The notes below the pieces were generated by a model. The model was not told where the DNA came from. It was given only the letters and a program-made list of their open reading frames with translations, and did not search any database. Of a stretch of DNA of 41,388 nucleotides, positions 1-7,450 are shown one piece after another. A program made the position numbers and the translations under genes. The stretch lies in assembly GCF_022539665.2 (NCBI RefSeq), contig NW_026712485.1:1-41388 (forward strand). The letters are read 5' to 3'. This DNA comes from Daphnia carinata. Taxonomy: Eukaryota; Arthropoda; Branchiopoda; Diplostraca; Daphniidae. The number at the start of each line of letters is the position of its first letter. Positions within the stretch are counted from its first letter, which is position 1.

Positions 1-180
1 TTTCGCGGGCATACACAATCGGAATGCCGTAAATTCCAACGGCACAATTTAGAACAAGCACAGCCTCCAATTTGTTATTCTTGTCGTGAAATCGGACACA
101 AATCGAATAACTGTCCTAAGTTCAGGAGCTCCGATAGACCGAATATTCCAGGTCCTCCTCAGCGTCAGGGAAACCAATAG
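1..180 (+). CDS. gag: Gag C-terminus (nucleocapsid, partial) of a Ty3/gypsy-type retroelement
   Basis: The frame beginning at base 1 is open from the window edge to a TAG at 178-180. It encodes the back half of one zinc knuckle (GH then four residues then C) followed by a complete CCHC knuckle, C-x2-C-x4-H-x4-C, at about 115-bp codons 36-49. A Pro/Gln/Arg-rich tail ends the protein. Tandem CCHC knuckles are the RNA-binding nucleocapsid hallmark of retroelement Gag, used for genome packaging in the cytoplasm. The start, matrix and capsid parts lie upstream of the window. The stop lies inside a -1 frameshift signal, so this protein ends as Gag or continues as Gag-Pol. The identity as Gag is firm. 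The lineage within Ty3/gypsy is not determined. Confidence 0.85.
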   Translation, partial: FRGHTQSECRKFQRHNLEQAQPPICYSCREIGHKSNNCPKFRSSDRPNIPGPPQRQGNQ

Positions 181-233
181 ATATCAACTGTAACTTCGGG
201 TCAGTTGATAGTGAGCCTCAGTTAAAATCCCGA
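168..233 (+). promoter_or_regulatory. Programmed -1 ribosomal frameshift signal at the gag/pol junction
   Basis: The heptamer GGGAAAC (168-174) is in the correct phase for simultaneous slippage (G GGA AAC in the gag frame) and lies one codon before the gag stop. After a 7-nt spacer, TATCAACTG (182-190) is perfectly complementary to CAGTTGATA (202-210), giving a 9-bp stem with an 11-nt loop. Loop bases TCGGG (196-200) can pair with CCCGA (229-233), so an H-type pseudoknot is possible. Slipping back one base enters exactly the frame that encodes the protease. X XXY YYZ sites followed by a pseudoknot are the established retroviral mechanism. That it works in this element is inference from the sequence. 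Confidence 0.85.
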
Positions 234-1254
234 CAAGTCGCAAAATTAACAACTATAACAAATGAATCGACCCCTAGAATTCCATTAAAAATTTTCCAGA
301 TACCGTTGCAAGCATTATTTGATACAGGCGCGTCTAAAAGCATTATTCACGAGAGAATATTTCAGAAGTTACCCCCGAGAGGTCAGGCGATCTGCAGTCA
401 GCTTGATTTCGATTTGTATGATGTAGGGGAGAAAAAGTTACATACGCTGGGAAGAGTTACATTGCCCGTACGATACGGAGAGTCAGTTTTAAGACAAGAG
501 TTTATTGTTACAAATGGTGTTTCTGAAGACTGTATCCTTGGATGGGATGCAATCCAGAAGCACGGTTTTCGGCTTGATGGAGAAGCCAGAAGTATTTATT
601 TGGCAAGGGATGAGCAGGGATCAGCCATCTCTAGGGTACCAGACATGGCAGTTACGACGGTCAAAAAGACGACGTTATTTCGTCAGACTTCGCTAGTAAT
701 TGCAACGCAAATGAAAGGTTCATTTCCGTATGTCCCCCCTAATACCACATTTATGTTTACCCCAGCAGAGGATTTGCCGAACGGTATTTTTATTGAGGAA
801 TTCATTGGAAACGTAGCTAAAGATGGGAAATATAAAATTATGGTCGAGAATCATTCGTTAAATCAAGTCATACTTCCTAGGAACACTACATTAGGCGTAA
901 TTGAGATTATTCATAACGTAATTGGGAAAATTGCGTTAAGTAAATTAGAGGAAAAGCTTACTAGGAAAAGTGAGCCCGTTTTAATTTCAGAAGTCGACGC
1001 TGAATTTCAAGCTCCACTCTCAAAACTATTAAATGACTTCCACGACTTGTTCGCAGCAAAAGATTCAGAATTAAGGAACACTAATCTCATTAAACATACA
1101 ATTGATACACAAGGAAGAGGCCCTATTCGACAACGCCCTTATCGAGTTACAAATAATCAAAGAAAAATATTGGAAGATAAAGTACAGGAAATGTTGGATG
1201 CTAATGTGATCCAATATTCACATTCGCCATGGGCTTCACCTGTGGTTTTAGTGG

Positions 1255-1260
1255 AAAAAA
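1255..1260 (+). other. Frameshift lesion in pol (A6 homopolymer)
   Basis: The protease/RT frame (frame of base 174) runs into a stop at 1272-1274 in the middle of the RT fingers. RT homology continues directly in the frame of base 1229. The switch occurs at a six-A run and equals the loss of one base. It could be a real deletion or a homopolymer sequencing error. No slippery site with a stimulatory structure was noticed here, and frameshifting inside RT would be unusual. Confidence 0.85.
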
Positions 1261-1669
1261 GGGTGGAGAAATAAGATTTTGTGTTGATTATAGGAAATTG
1301 AATAGTATTACTAAAAAAGATTCATTCCCTATGCCGAGGATAGATGAAACATTGGACAAACTGTATGGGAAGAAATTTTTCACCACTCTTGATTTAGCTT
1401 CAGGTTATTGGCAAATTCAAGTTGATGAGCCGGCTATTGAAAAAACAGCATTTGTAGTAGAAAATAACCTTTATGAATTTAAACGTATGGCATTTGGATT
1501 GTGCAATGCACCTGCGACATTTCAAAGACTAATGAATTACGTACTGAAAGACGTTTTGGGAAGTAAGGCGTTAGTTTACTTGGATGACGTAATCATCTTT
1601 TCGGACACTTTTGACGATCACTTAAACGATATTCGCGAAATCTTTGAGTTATTAAAAAATGCCAATTTA

Positions 1670-1672
1670 TAA
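1670..1672 (+). other. In-frame TAA in the RT thumb/connection region
   Basis: RT homology runs through this codon in one frame: the YLDD box lies about 30 codons upstream, and typical RT/RNase H sequence (LGHVIS, SFLGLAGYYRRFI) follows. The TAA therefore looks like a single nonsense change rather than a gene end. The next ATG-type start in this frame, at 1961, is not a natural start. Confidence 0.9.
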
Positions 1673-4152
1673 TTAAAACTTAAAAAATGCCAGTTCATTA
1701 AAAGTTCAGTCAATTATTTAGGCCATGTCATCTCGACTGATGGTATTAAACCTGATCCGAATAAAATTGAGAAAATAGTTAATTATAAAACGCCAGCTTC
1801 GGTAGATGAAGTCAGATCATTTCTGGGTCTAGCTGGGTATTACAGACGATTTATTAAAAATTTTGGATCAATCGCTAAACCGTTAATTAGATTAACCCAT
1901 AAAGATCTTAGCAGGAAACCTTTTAATTGGGGAAACGAAGAAAATAGTGCTTTCGAAACATTGCGTACATCTTTAGTGACTCCACCAGTGCTTGCTTACC
2001 CCAATTTCAACGAGAAATTTTTCCTTTTTACCGATGCATGCGATTATGGCATTGGCGCGGTACTGTCTCAAATTCAAAATGGTCACGAGCACCCAATCGC
2101 GTATTCCAGTAGACAGCTAACGAAGGCAGAAGCTAAATACAGTACGACCGAAAAAGAGGCACTTGCGGTTATCGATGCGATTAAGCATTTTCGACATTAC
2201 CTTTTAGACCAACCTTTTGAGATCATTAGTGATCATCGTCCACTTCAATGGCTTAAAAATCAGAAAGATAACAATGGGAGATTAGGAAGATGGGCTATAC
2301 TGTTAGCCGCAACAAATTATGAATTAAAATACAGACCGGGACGTATTCACCAAAACGCAGATTGCTTGTCACGCTTAAAAATAGCTAGTATCCAAACCGA
2401 ACGTAATATTAAATTAATTTGTGAAAAACAATTTGAAGACGAACTTTGCATAGCTATTCGAAATTATTTAGATAACGGTGAACTTGAAGAACATTTTCTC
2501 CAATCTAAGCCAGATTGGGTAAAAGAAATTGATTATTTTGAAGTTATTGACGGTACGCTTTACCGGCACGTGCTGCCATCTTCTGATAGCAAAAGAAACG
2601 AAACTCACCATCAGTTGGTCTTACCTACATCGTTACGTCATCTAGTGCTCAAAGAACTACATGATGCACCGATGAGTGGACATTTAGCCTTTTATAAAAC
2701 CTATTTAAAAGTAAAGAATCATTATTATTGGCCAAATATGAGGAAAGACATAAAAGAATATTGTCAAGCTTGTGAGGTATGCATTGCCAACACTTCGTCA
2801 AATTACAGAGCATTATTGCATCCTCATGAAATTGCAAAGGCCCCTTTTCAAGTTATAGGCATGGATTTTCTAGGCCCTATCACACCAGCTTCGCCCAATG
2901 GAAACAGTTACATTTTAGTTATCACAGATTATTTTAGCCGATGGGTAGAAGCTGTTGCTTTAAAGGATCAGACTGCGCAGACAACAGCAGAATGTGTGTA
3001 CAAAACAATAATAGTTAGACACGGTATGCCTAAAGCTATTCTTTCAGACCGCGGAACTAATTTCACGTCGAAATTATTCCGTTACTTTTGTAAAAAATTG
3101 AAAATTGATCAACGACTAACGACTGCTTATAATCCAGCTAGTAACGGAGAAACCGAAAGGTTCAATAGAACATTAACAACAATGTTGAGGAAAGAATTAA
3201 AAGACGGTGAACATGCAAATTGGGAAGATTTGCTGGATGATGTTTTGTTTGCTTATCGTAGTTCTGTCCATTCTTCTACGCTGGACACCCCTTATTACTT
3301 ATTACACGGTAGAGACCCTAATTTACCGATCAATGAATTTCTTGACGCTTCCCCAAAAACATTTATATCCGCATCGGATTACGTAGGTAACTTAGCCGAA
3401 CGCTTGCGCTATAGTTTCCAACGCGTCCGTGAGGAGAGCGAAAAAGCCAGAAAACGTCAAAGGGAGCAATATAATAAAAGGGCGAAAGTAAAACAATATT
3501 TGGTAGGAGATAGAGTCTTATTAGATATTAGATTTGTAAAAGAGGGCGATAGTAGGAAATTTACTTCCAAATATAAAGGCCCTTATAGAATTGTAAAAGT
3601 ATATTCCAATAATACTGTCGACATAGCCGACAATTCATATATATGCACACGTACGCACGTTAACCGTTTAAAACCCCTATATGAAACAATGTTATGGAAA
3701 GATGAACATTGTCCCCCTATCGAGTCGCCTTCAACATTCGAGAATCGATTCCGTAAATCGATCTCGACCCAAACAATGGAAAGTGAGGAACAACTGGAAC
3801 AAGAAACAAGCGAAGTAGGAAATGTGGAACCAGAAAAAGAGCATCCAGATAGCGTGGATGTGGAAAATATGGAATCCGAAACAGTGGAAACTGAAGACAT
3901 GGTGTCAGACACCGTGGAGTTAGAAACAACGAGGCTGGGATTTGGCAATCACCTCAATCTCACACCAATTGCCGAAGATGATTCCAAGGATAATTATGAA
4001 ACGCAGCAGATAGCGTCTGATGTCGTTCCATCAGCAACAACGATACCACAAAACGCAACCGGACGCCCGCAAAGAAATAGACAATTGCCAATGCGTTTCA
4101 GAGATTAAATCTGATAACTCATCCGCATGCAATTCTGTTGATCGCGTTTCAG

Positions 4153-4186
4153 AGAAAAAAACAAAAAAACAAAAAAACAAAAAAAC
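4153..4186 (+). repeat. A-rich octamer repeat (AAAAAAAC-like, about 4 copies)
   Basis: A run of seven-A tracts separated by single C residues lies in the short gap between the pol stop and the X1 TATA box. It could be a slippage-prone microsatellite. Long A tracts also exclude nucleosomes, which would suit an adjacent promoter. That role is inference. Confidence 0.75.
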
Positions 4187-4193
4187 TCGAAAG

Positions 4194-4200
4194 TATAAAA
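4194..4200 (+). promoter_or_regulatory. TATA box candidate for accessory gene X1
   Basis: TATAAAA lies 86 bp after the pol stop and 100 bp before the X1 ATG, just downstream of an A-tract. A start about 30 bp downstream would give a 5' leader of roughly 75 nt. No clear initiator consensus is visible at that distance. Confidence 0.5.
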
Positions 4201-4299
4201 CAGCGAGTAGATCGAAGAGCGCCACATCTTTCCGACATCTCGTTATAGTAACAACTCTGACAAGACTCTTTACACATCGTAAAGCATCATCAAAGAAAG

Positions 4300-4722
4300 A
4301 TGGAAAAGCAAACGACCGTTCAAGACGAACAAGTCACCGTCGAAGGGATTTGTGACGAGGTGCAAGCTAACGAAGTGGTGACAACAACGGAGCCCACTGC
4401 TGACTCGTTTTGGGAACCAATGGCAGAAAACACGGCCGAGGGGGTCAACCAAACAACTCAATCCCCAGACCAGACTAGCCAAGACTCGTGGGATCAGGCC
4501 CATCGCACCTACGAGCGACGTCTCGACGAGAAAACCAACATACTCACCACAAGACTTAACGCCGACCTCTTCGCTGAAGATTGGGGCAGCGCAGTCTACA
4601 CCTTGAAAAGAATTCTGGATCTAGACCCAGCTAAACGCCATCCGCCACTATACAACTGGCCGTCAGAGCTGTGGAACACAGCTAACAAAAGGCCAAGGCG
4701 CGATTGGTACGACCAATTGTAA
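4300..4722 (+). CDS. Accessory protein X1: acidic protein with a C-terminal TPR-like hairpin, 140 aa
   Basis: The ATG at 4300 has a purine at -3 and G at +4. Residues 1-75 are acidic and Thr/Gln-rich, with no signal peptide or membrane segment, and look disordered. Residues 66-90 are helical and charged. Residues 95-117 (W..A...LKRILDLDPAKRHPPL) match helix B of a tetratricopeptide repeat, where W, A, L and the LDP turn are expected. The tail is basic and Trp-rich. About 55 C-terminal residues align with X2 at 5830-6309, so the two are paralogues. A single TPR hairpin would suggest protein binding, but no function is recognised. The gene lies on the same strand as pol and env, 191 bp after pol, with its own TATA box and poly(A) signal. 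A captured host gene is an alternative origin. The ORF is intact although pol is broken. Confidence 0.7.
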   Translation: MEKQTTVQDEQVTVEGICDEVQANEVVTTTEPTADSFWEPMAENTAEGVNQTTQSPDQTSQDSWDQAHRTYERRLDEKTNILTTRLNADLFAEDWGSAVYTLKRILDLDPAKRHPPLYNWPSELWNTANKRPRRDWYDQL

Positions 4723-4849
4723 GGCGGAAGAAGAAAAGAAAGAAACGGAAGGACACTTTTGTTTTTCCTTAATAACGTAGTCAATATGTTTGTTCCATAG
4801 TTTAGAACGCGCTTGTGCTTTTCCCTTCCTATGTTAATCAAATCAATCG

Positions 4850-4855
4850 AATAAA
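4850..4855 (+). terminator. Poly(A) signal candidate (AATAAA) after X1
   Basis: AATAAA lies 128 bp after the X1 stop codon and is the first such hexamer downstream. Together with the TATA box it would delimit a short X1 transcript of about 0.65 kb. Further AATAAA-like sequences at about 4957-4975 and 5010-5016 in this AT-rich gap weaken the assignment. Confidence 0.4.
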
Positions 4856-5063
4856 CATAGTAGAAATATGCAACAAGAAAATTTTTGGGTTTTTCAACAA
4901 GTAAACAACCAAACAAATAAGAAATGGCTGTGTTAAAAACCGCCATTTGACGAAAAATAAAACATCGAAAATAAATGCCGAAGGCAGAATATGCGCCATG
5001 GCAAAAGGAAAAATAAATCATGGGAGCGTTAAACACTCACCAAGAAAAAGAAAAAAGAAGAGA

Positions 5064-5136
5064 CGTTGGCGAGTCTAGAACTCGAGACTCCCGAGTCGTA
5101 GGCAGAGGCTATACCAACTGAGCCACCTAGCCAACG
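5064..5136 (-). other. tRNA-like (Pol III-type) sequence, antisense to the retroelement
   Basis: On the minus strand CGTTGGC and GCCAACG form a perfect 7-bp acceptor-like stem. An A-box-like TGGCTCAGTTGG lies in a D-arm-like hairpin. A B-box-like GAGTTCTAGACTC forms a 4-bp T-arm with the 7-nt loop TTCTAGA. A run of six T occurs about 14 nt after the 3' end on the minus strand, as expected of a Pol III terminator. The spacing between acceptor and D arm is about three bases too long, and the anticodon stem has a mismatch with no clean 7-nt loop. It is therefore more likely a tRNA-derived SINE head or degenerate tRNA than a working tRNA. Confidence 0.55.
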
Positions 5137-5313
5137 CTCGAGGTCACACAAAAACCCCATCCGTTTGGAAGAAAAAAAAAATAATTAAGATAAAACACGA
5201 AAAATAAATGTTTAGTGACATCAGGTCACCTTTATTACCTGGAAGTTAATCAAACTTCGTGAATGGTAAACCGAAAAACTTACCTTGCGATTTATAATAG
5301 TTAAGGTAATAAC

Positions 5314-5376
5314 GGGTATAGAACGCGGTACTCCCGAGTCGCCGTCGCAGGCTATACGCATAAGCCATTCAATCGA
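5314..5376 (-). repeat. Second, diverged copy of the tRNA-like sequence
   Basis: About 62 bp align with 5070-5131 without large gaps, sharing TAGAAC, ACTCCCGAGTCG, AGGCTATAC and AGCCA blocks, at roughly 70 percent identity by eye. The A-box and acceptor regions are eroded. It has the same orientation as the first copy and lies about 245 bp away, so this is a tandem pair or an old duplication. Confidence 0.6.
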
Positions 5377-5728
5377 TATTTAACCAAGATAATGCCGACA
5401 AGTCTCTAAATACGTATTCGACATGACAGCTTTAAAACCTTGTAACAATTAACCTCACCTGTATTGTTGTCTTCCTTCACTTTTTCTTATTTCTCTATTA
5501 CCTTTAACACACTAAAATAATCCAATAAACCAACCAAGTGGCGGAAAGAAACGAATCACGATTCGAACGGTGGGAAAGAAAAAACCAATCGCTGTTTCTT
5601 TTTACGCCAAATAAGCGAAAATAGAGACATTAAGAAACAATTCAACTGACACCAAGGAATGATGAAGATGTTGAAAACATAAACCAAACTCAAAAACGGG
5701 TGTGAACAGCCGATGAGGATTTTCTGAC

Positions 5729-5736
5729 TATAAAAG
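5729..5736 (+). promoter_or_regulatory. TATA box candidate for accessory gene X2
   Basis: TATAAAAG is a consensus TATA box 101 bp before the X2 ATG, nearly the same spacing as at X1 (106 bp). It is embedded in a perfect inverted repeat, CTGACT (5724-5729) and AGTCAG (5735-5740). Start-site candidates lie in the C/A-rich stretch at about 5758-5768. Confidence 0.6.
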
Positions 5737-5829
5737 TCAGGACACATCTCCTCGCAAACCTACACTCACAGCTATCCTCAGCTAAGAGACGCTTTGAACG
5801 AACAACCAAAGAAAGTTAAAATATCCACA

Positions 5830-6309
5830 ATGGCCGAAAACCAGAGCAACCGTTCGGGAGCACCCGCCGTGAAACGGGCGTGCCGGCACAATCAGCCACA
5901 GGTTCGCGCTGCCGAAGAACCAGCAATCGATCCTGACGCTGCAATCGTGCCACCACAGGAAGCCGCCGTACCAGCCGCAGCCGCAGCAGAACCAGCCGCA
6001 CCTGAACTACATCCGGTGGAAGCCTTTCAGAGACGCATCAGGGAACTTCAGGAGGAACTAGACGACGTAACACGCTCGCTCACTCTAGGATTAGTTCGAT
6101 GTATCGAACTTGGAAAATGGCGAAAAGCGACGGAACGCTTTAAAGAAATACTGGATCTGGATGCCGCGAATCGACATCCACCGCTTTTGGATGGGCAGCC
6201 GAAAGCTGGGCGGATGACGACCTATGCCTCCATTGCAATGAACATCGCTATCCACCAGCCTACTGAAGAAAAAAGAAAGCAGAAGAAAAACACCAACACC
6301 AGTTTTTAA
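5830..6309 (+). CDS. Accessory protein X2: Ala/Pro-rich protein with coiled-coil and TPR-like hairpin, 159 aa
   Basis: The frame is open from 5794, but the first ATG is at 5830 in good context (ACAATGG), so that start was chosen. Residues 1-28 are basic and 30-60 are an Ala/Pro-rich linker. Residues 62-83 (FQRRIRELQEELDDV) look like a short coiled coil. Residues 84-120 contain helix A (LTLGLVRCIELGKW) and helix B (KATERFKEILDLDAAN) of a TPR-like hairpin, then RHPPLL. The tail is lysine-rich. The homology to X1 covers helix A, helix B and RHPPL, while the N-terminal halves are unrelated in composition. No signal peptide or membrane segment is present. The gene is intact, with its own TATA box and a poly(A) signal 61 bp after the stop. 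The function is unknown. Binding to Gag, a host factor or the RNA-silencing machinery are possibilities only. Confidence 0.7.
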   Translation: MAENQSNRSGAPAVKRACRHNQPQVRAAEEPAIDPDAAIVPPQEAAVPAAAAAEPAAPELHPVEAFQRRIRELQEELDDVTRSLTLGLVRCIELGKWRKATERFKEILDLDAANRHPPLLDGQPKAGRMTTYASIAMNIAIHQPTEEKRKQKKNTNTSF

Positions 6310-6369
6310 TTATACCAATGTAGTCGTTACCTATGCTATGTAATCTGTTTTCCTTTCACGTTACATATC

Positions 6370-6375
6370 AATAAA
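6370..6375 (+). terminator. Poly(A) signal candidate (AATAAA) after X2
   Basis: AATAAA is followed by an A-rich stretch 61 bp after the X2 stop, a normal distance for a compact transcript. The assignment rests on position only. Confidence 0.45.
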
Positions 6376-6983
6376 AATAGGCCGTAGCTAAACCGTCCCA
6401 TCTCTTCAGTAGATAAAAACTAAGAATAGGGAGGGAACCATTATAATTAAAACAACCCAAATAAAATAAAGGTTATAAAGAACCTTATTACCTTAGGCAA
6501 AAAGACGAATAAGTATATGCTACATGCATAACTTGTCCATCTGTCCGGTTAGGAAACAGCCCAACTTCCATCCTTATAAAAAAAAAAAAAAGTAAAATTT
6601 TGTCTGCCTATTCGCCACACGTTATCCGCGAAAGACTTCTTTCAGGCAAATGACACAAGTTGCCGAAAATGCATTCTCGCATTTTCCATTTCCCCTATTA
6701 CTATTCTTTCTCTCTCTCGCGCCAGGTAGAATTTTTTTACCTTCTATTCCTTCTTTTCCATAAACAATATACGCCCCATTTATACGCGTTAATATTGCCG
6801 CTACATTTTGCCACAGGGCAAGTAACATGTCTCGTTTTCAACACAATATGTCTGGAGCATATGGCCTTGTTTCACGCCTTGAGGGATAATTTCCATTTCT
6901 TCTCATTCTCTTTGTCTCTTCCTTTCTCACTATGTTGAACTTAGGAAAAAATCTAACTTCGCATCTTTCTGTTTCATCATATA
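6376..6983. other. Non-coding retroelement segment upstream of the Helitron-like insertion
   Basis: No supportable gene is seen. The segment becomes strongly pyrimidine-rich on the + strand from about 6680, the same character as the 12687-13133 region beyond the insertion. The two are therefore probably one continuous pre-env region split by the insertion. A 14-A run lies at about 6579-6592. Confidence 0.55.
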
Positions 6984-7067
6984 TCTACTATCTTTATAAA
7001 AGCCAAAGGTCTATTTGTGGGAGGAGTTTGTTTGTGTATCTGTCTGTGTGTTTGTCCGAAAAACCTA

Positions 7068-7085
7068 ACGGCGTGCGCACGCCGT
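7068..7085. repeat. 18-bp perfect palindrome near the Helitron-like 5' end
   Basis: ACGGCGTGCGCACGCCGT is fully self-complementary and GC-rich in an AT-rich surrounding. It lies 84 bp inside the element. The mirror copy is at 29369-29386. It could be a protein-binding dyad or a cruciform-forming end structure. Confidence 0.85.
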
Positions 7086-7376
7086 CATTGGTTCGCGAGC
7101 AGTCACGTGTCGTTTTTCTACCTGCTAAAAGTTTCGACTACCTGAAAAAAGGTTTAAACTGCCTTTGGCAAGGCTTAACTTTTTCCTTTCATTTTACCAT
7201 CCGTTTTTTCATTGGTCGTTGTGACATCACGTGCTTTTTTCTACCTGGAAAGAGGTTCGACTACCTGAAAAAAGGTTTAAACTGCCTTTGGCGAGGCTTA
7301 ACATTTTCTTTTCCTTTCGGTATCCCTTTTGCCATTGGTGGTGTTGACATCACGTGCTTTTTTCTACCTGGAAAAA
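7086..7376 (+). repeat. Tandem modules of about 124 bp with CCAAT and CACGTG boxes
   Basis: Three consecutive modules each contain ATTGG (inverted CCAAT), CACGTG (7104, 7228 and 7351, so spacing 124 and 123 bp), TTTTTCTACCTG, and a TTCGACTACCTGAAAAA core. The first two also have GGTTTAAACTGCC. The arrangement resembles repeated promoter elements. Function is inferred from motif content only. Confidence 0.75.
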
Positions 7377-7450
7377 GGTTCGACTACCTGAAAAAGGGTT
7401 CGACTACCTGAGAAAAGGTTCGACTACCTGGGAAAAGGTTCGACCTGCCG
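7377..7450 (+). repeat. 20-bp minisatellite (GGTTCGACTACCTG plus A/G-rich spacer), 3.7 copies
   Basis: Units start at 7377, 7397, 7417 and 7437, with the last degrading into GGTTCGACCTGCCG. Related single motifs occur at 7128, 7254, 8443-8490 and 12430, so the motif marks both ends of the element. Confidence 0.8.

Larger units (their letters stand above)
174..4108 (+). pseudogene. pol: pol polyprotein (protease, RT, RNase H, integrase) of a Ty3/gypsy element, broken twice
   Basis: The -1 frame is entered after base 173. The aspartic protease has DTGAS at 321-335 and ILGWD at 534-548. Reverse transcriptase follows, with CVDYRKLN, LDLASGYWQ (Asp at 1391), FGLCNAPATFQ and the catalytic YLDD box at 1577-1588. 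RNase H keeps its acidic residues (TDA at 2030, EKEALA, SDH, NADCLSR). Integrase has an HHCC zinc finger (from 2660, ending C-x2-C), then Asp 2864, Asp 3047 and Glu 3155, the last two exactly D-x35-E. A GPY-like module (YKGPYRIV) follows, then an acidic Glu/Val/Met-rich tail of about 130 residues ending in a basic RPQRNRQLP motif. The order PR-RT-RH-IN is Ty3/gypsy (Metaviridae). The frame is lost at the A-run 1255-1260 and interrupted by a TAA at 1670-1672. All other catalytic motifs are intact, so this is a young but apparently dead copy. Confidence 0.93.
4856..5728. other. AT-rich intergenic region between X1 and X2
   Basis: No credible protein-coding gene is visible on either strand; the minus-strand open frame at 4596-5036 lacks recognisable features and overlaps X1. 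The region holds two antisense tRNA-like segments (5064-5136 and 5314-5376) and an AT-rich stretch before the X2 TATA box. The rest shows nothing recognisable. Confidence 0.6.

Noticed and set aside
3583-3948. Minus-strand frames opposite the pol C-terminal tail
   Set aside because: Ser/Val-rich peptides arise from the complement of the acidic repeat-like tail of pol. No promoter or domain is visible.
4020-4355. Lys-rich frame of 111 codons overlapping the pol end and the X1 start
   Set aside because: Its composition comes from the A-tract, and it overlaps the better supported pol and X1 frames.
5064-5136. Functional tRNA gene
   Set aside because: Extra bases between the acceptor and D arm and an imperfect anticodon arm argue against a working tRNA. 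It is kept as a tRNA-like element.
6932-7411. Open frame of 159 codons across the left edge of the Helitron-like element
   Set aside because: It spans the insertion boundary and low-complexity 124-bp modules. Its peptide reflects the repeats, and in copy 2 it is shifted by the homopolymer difference.
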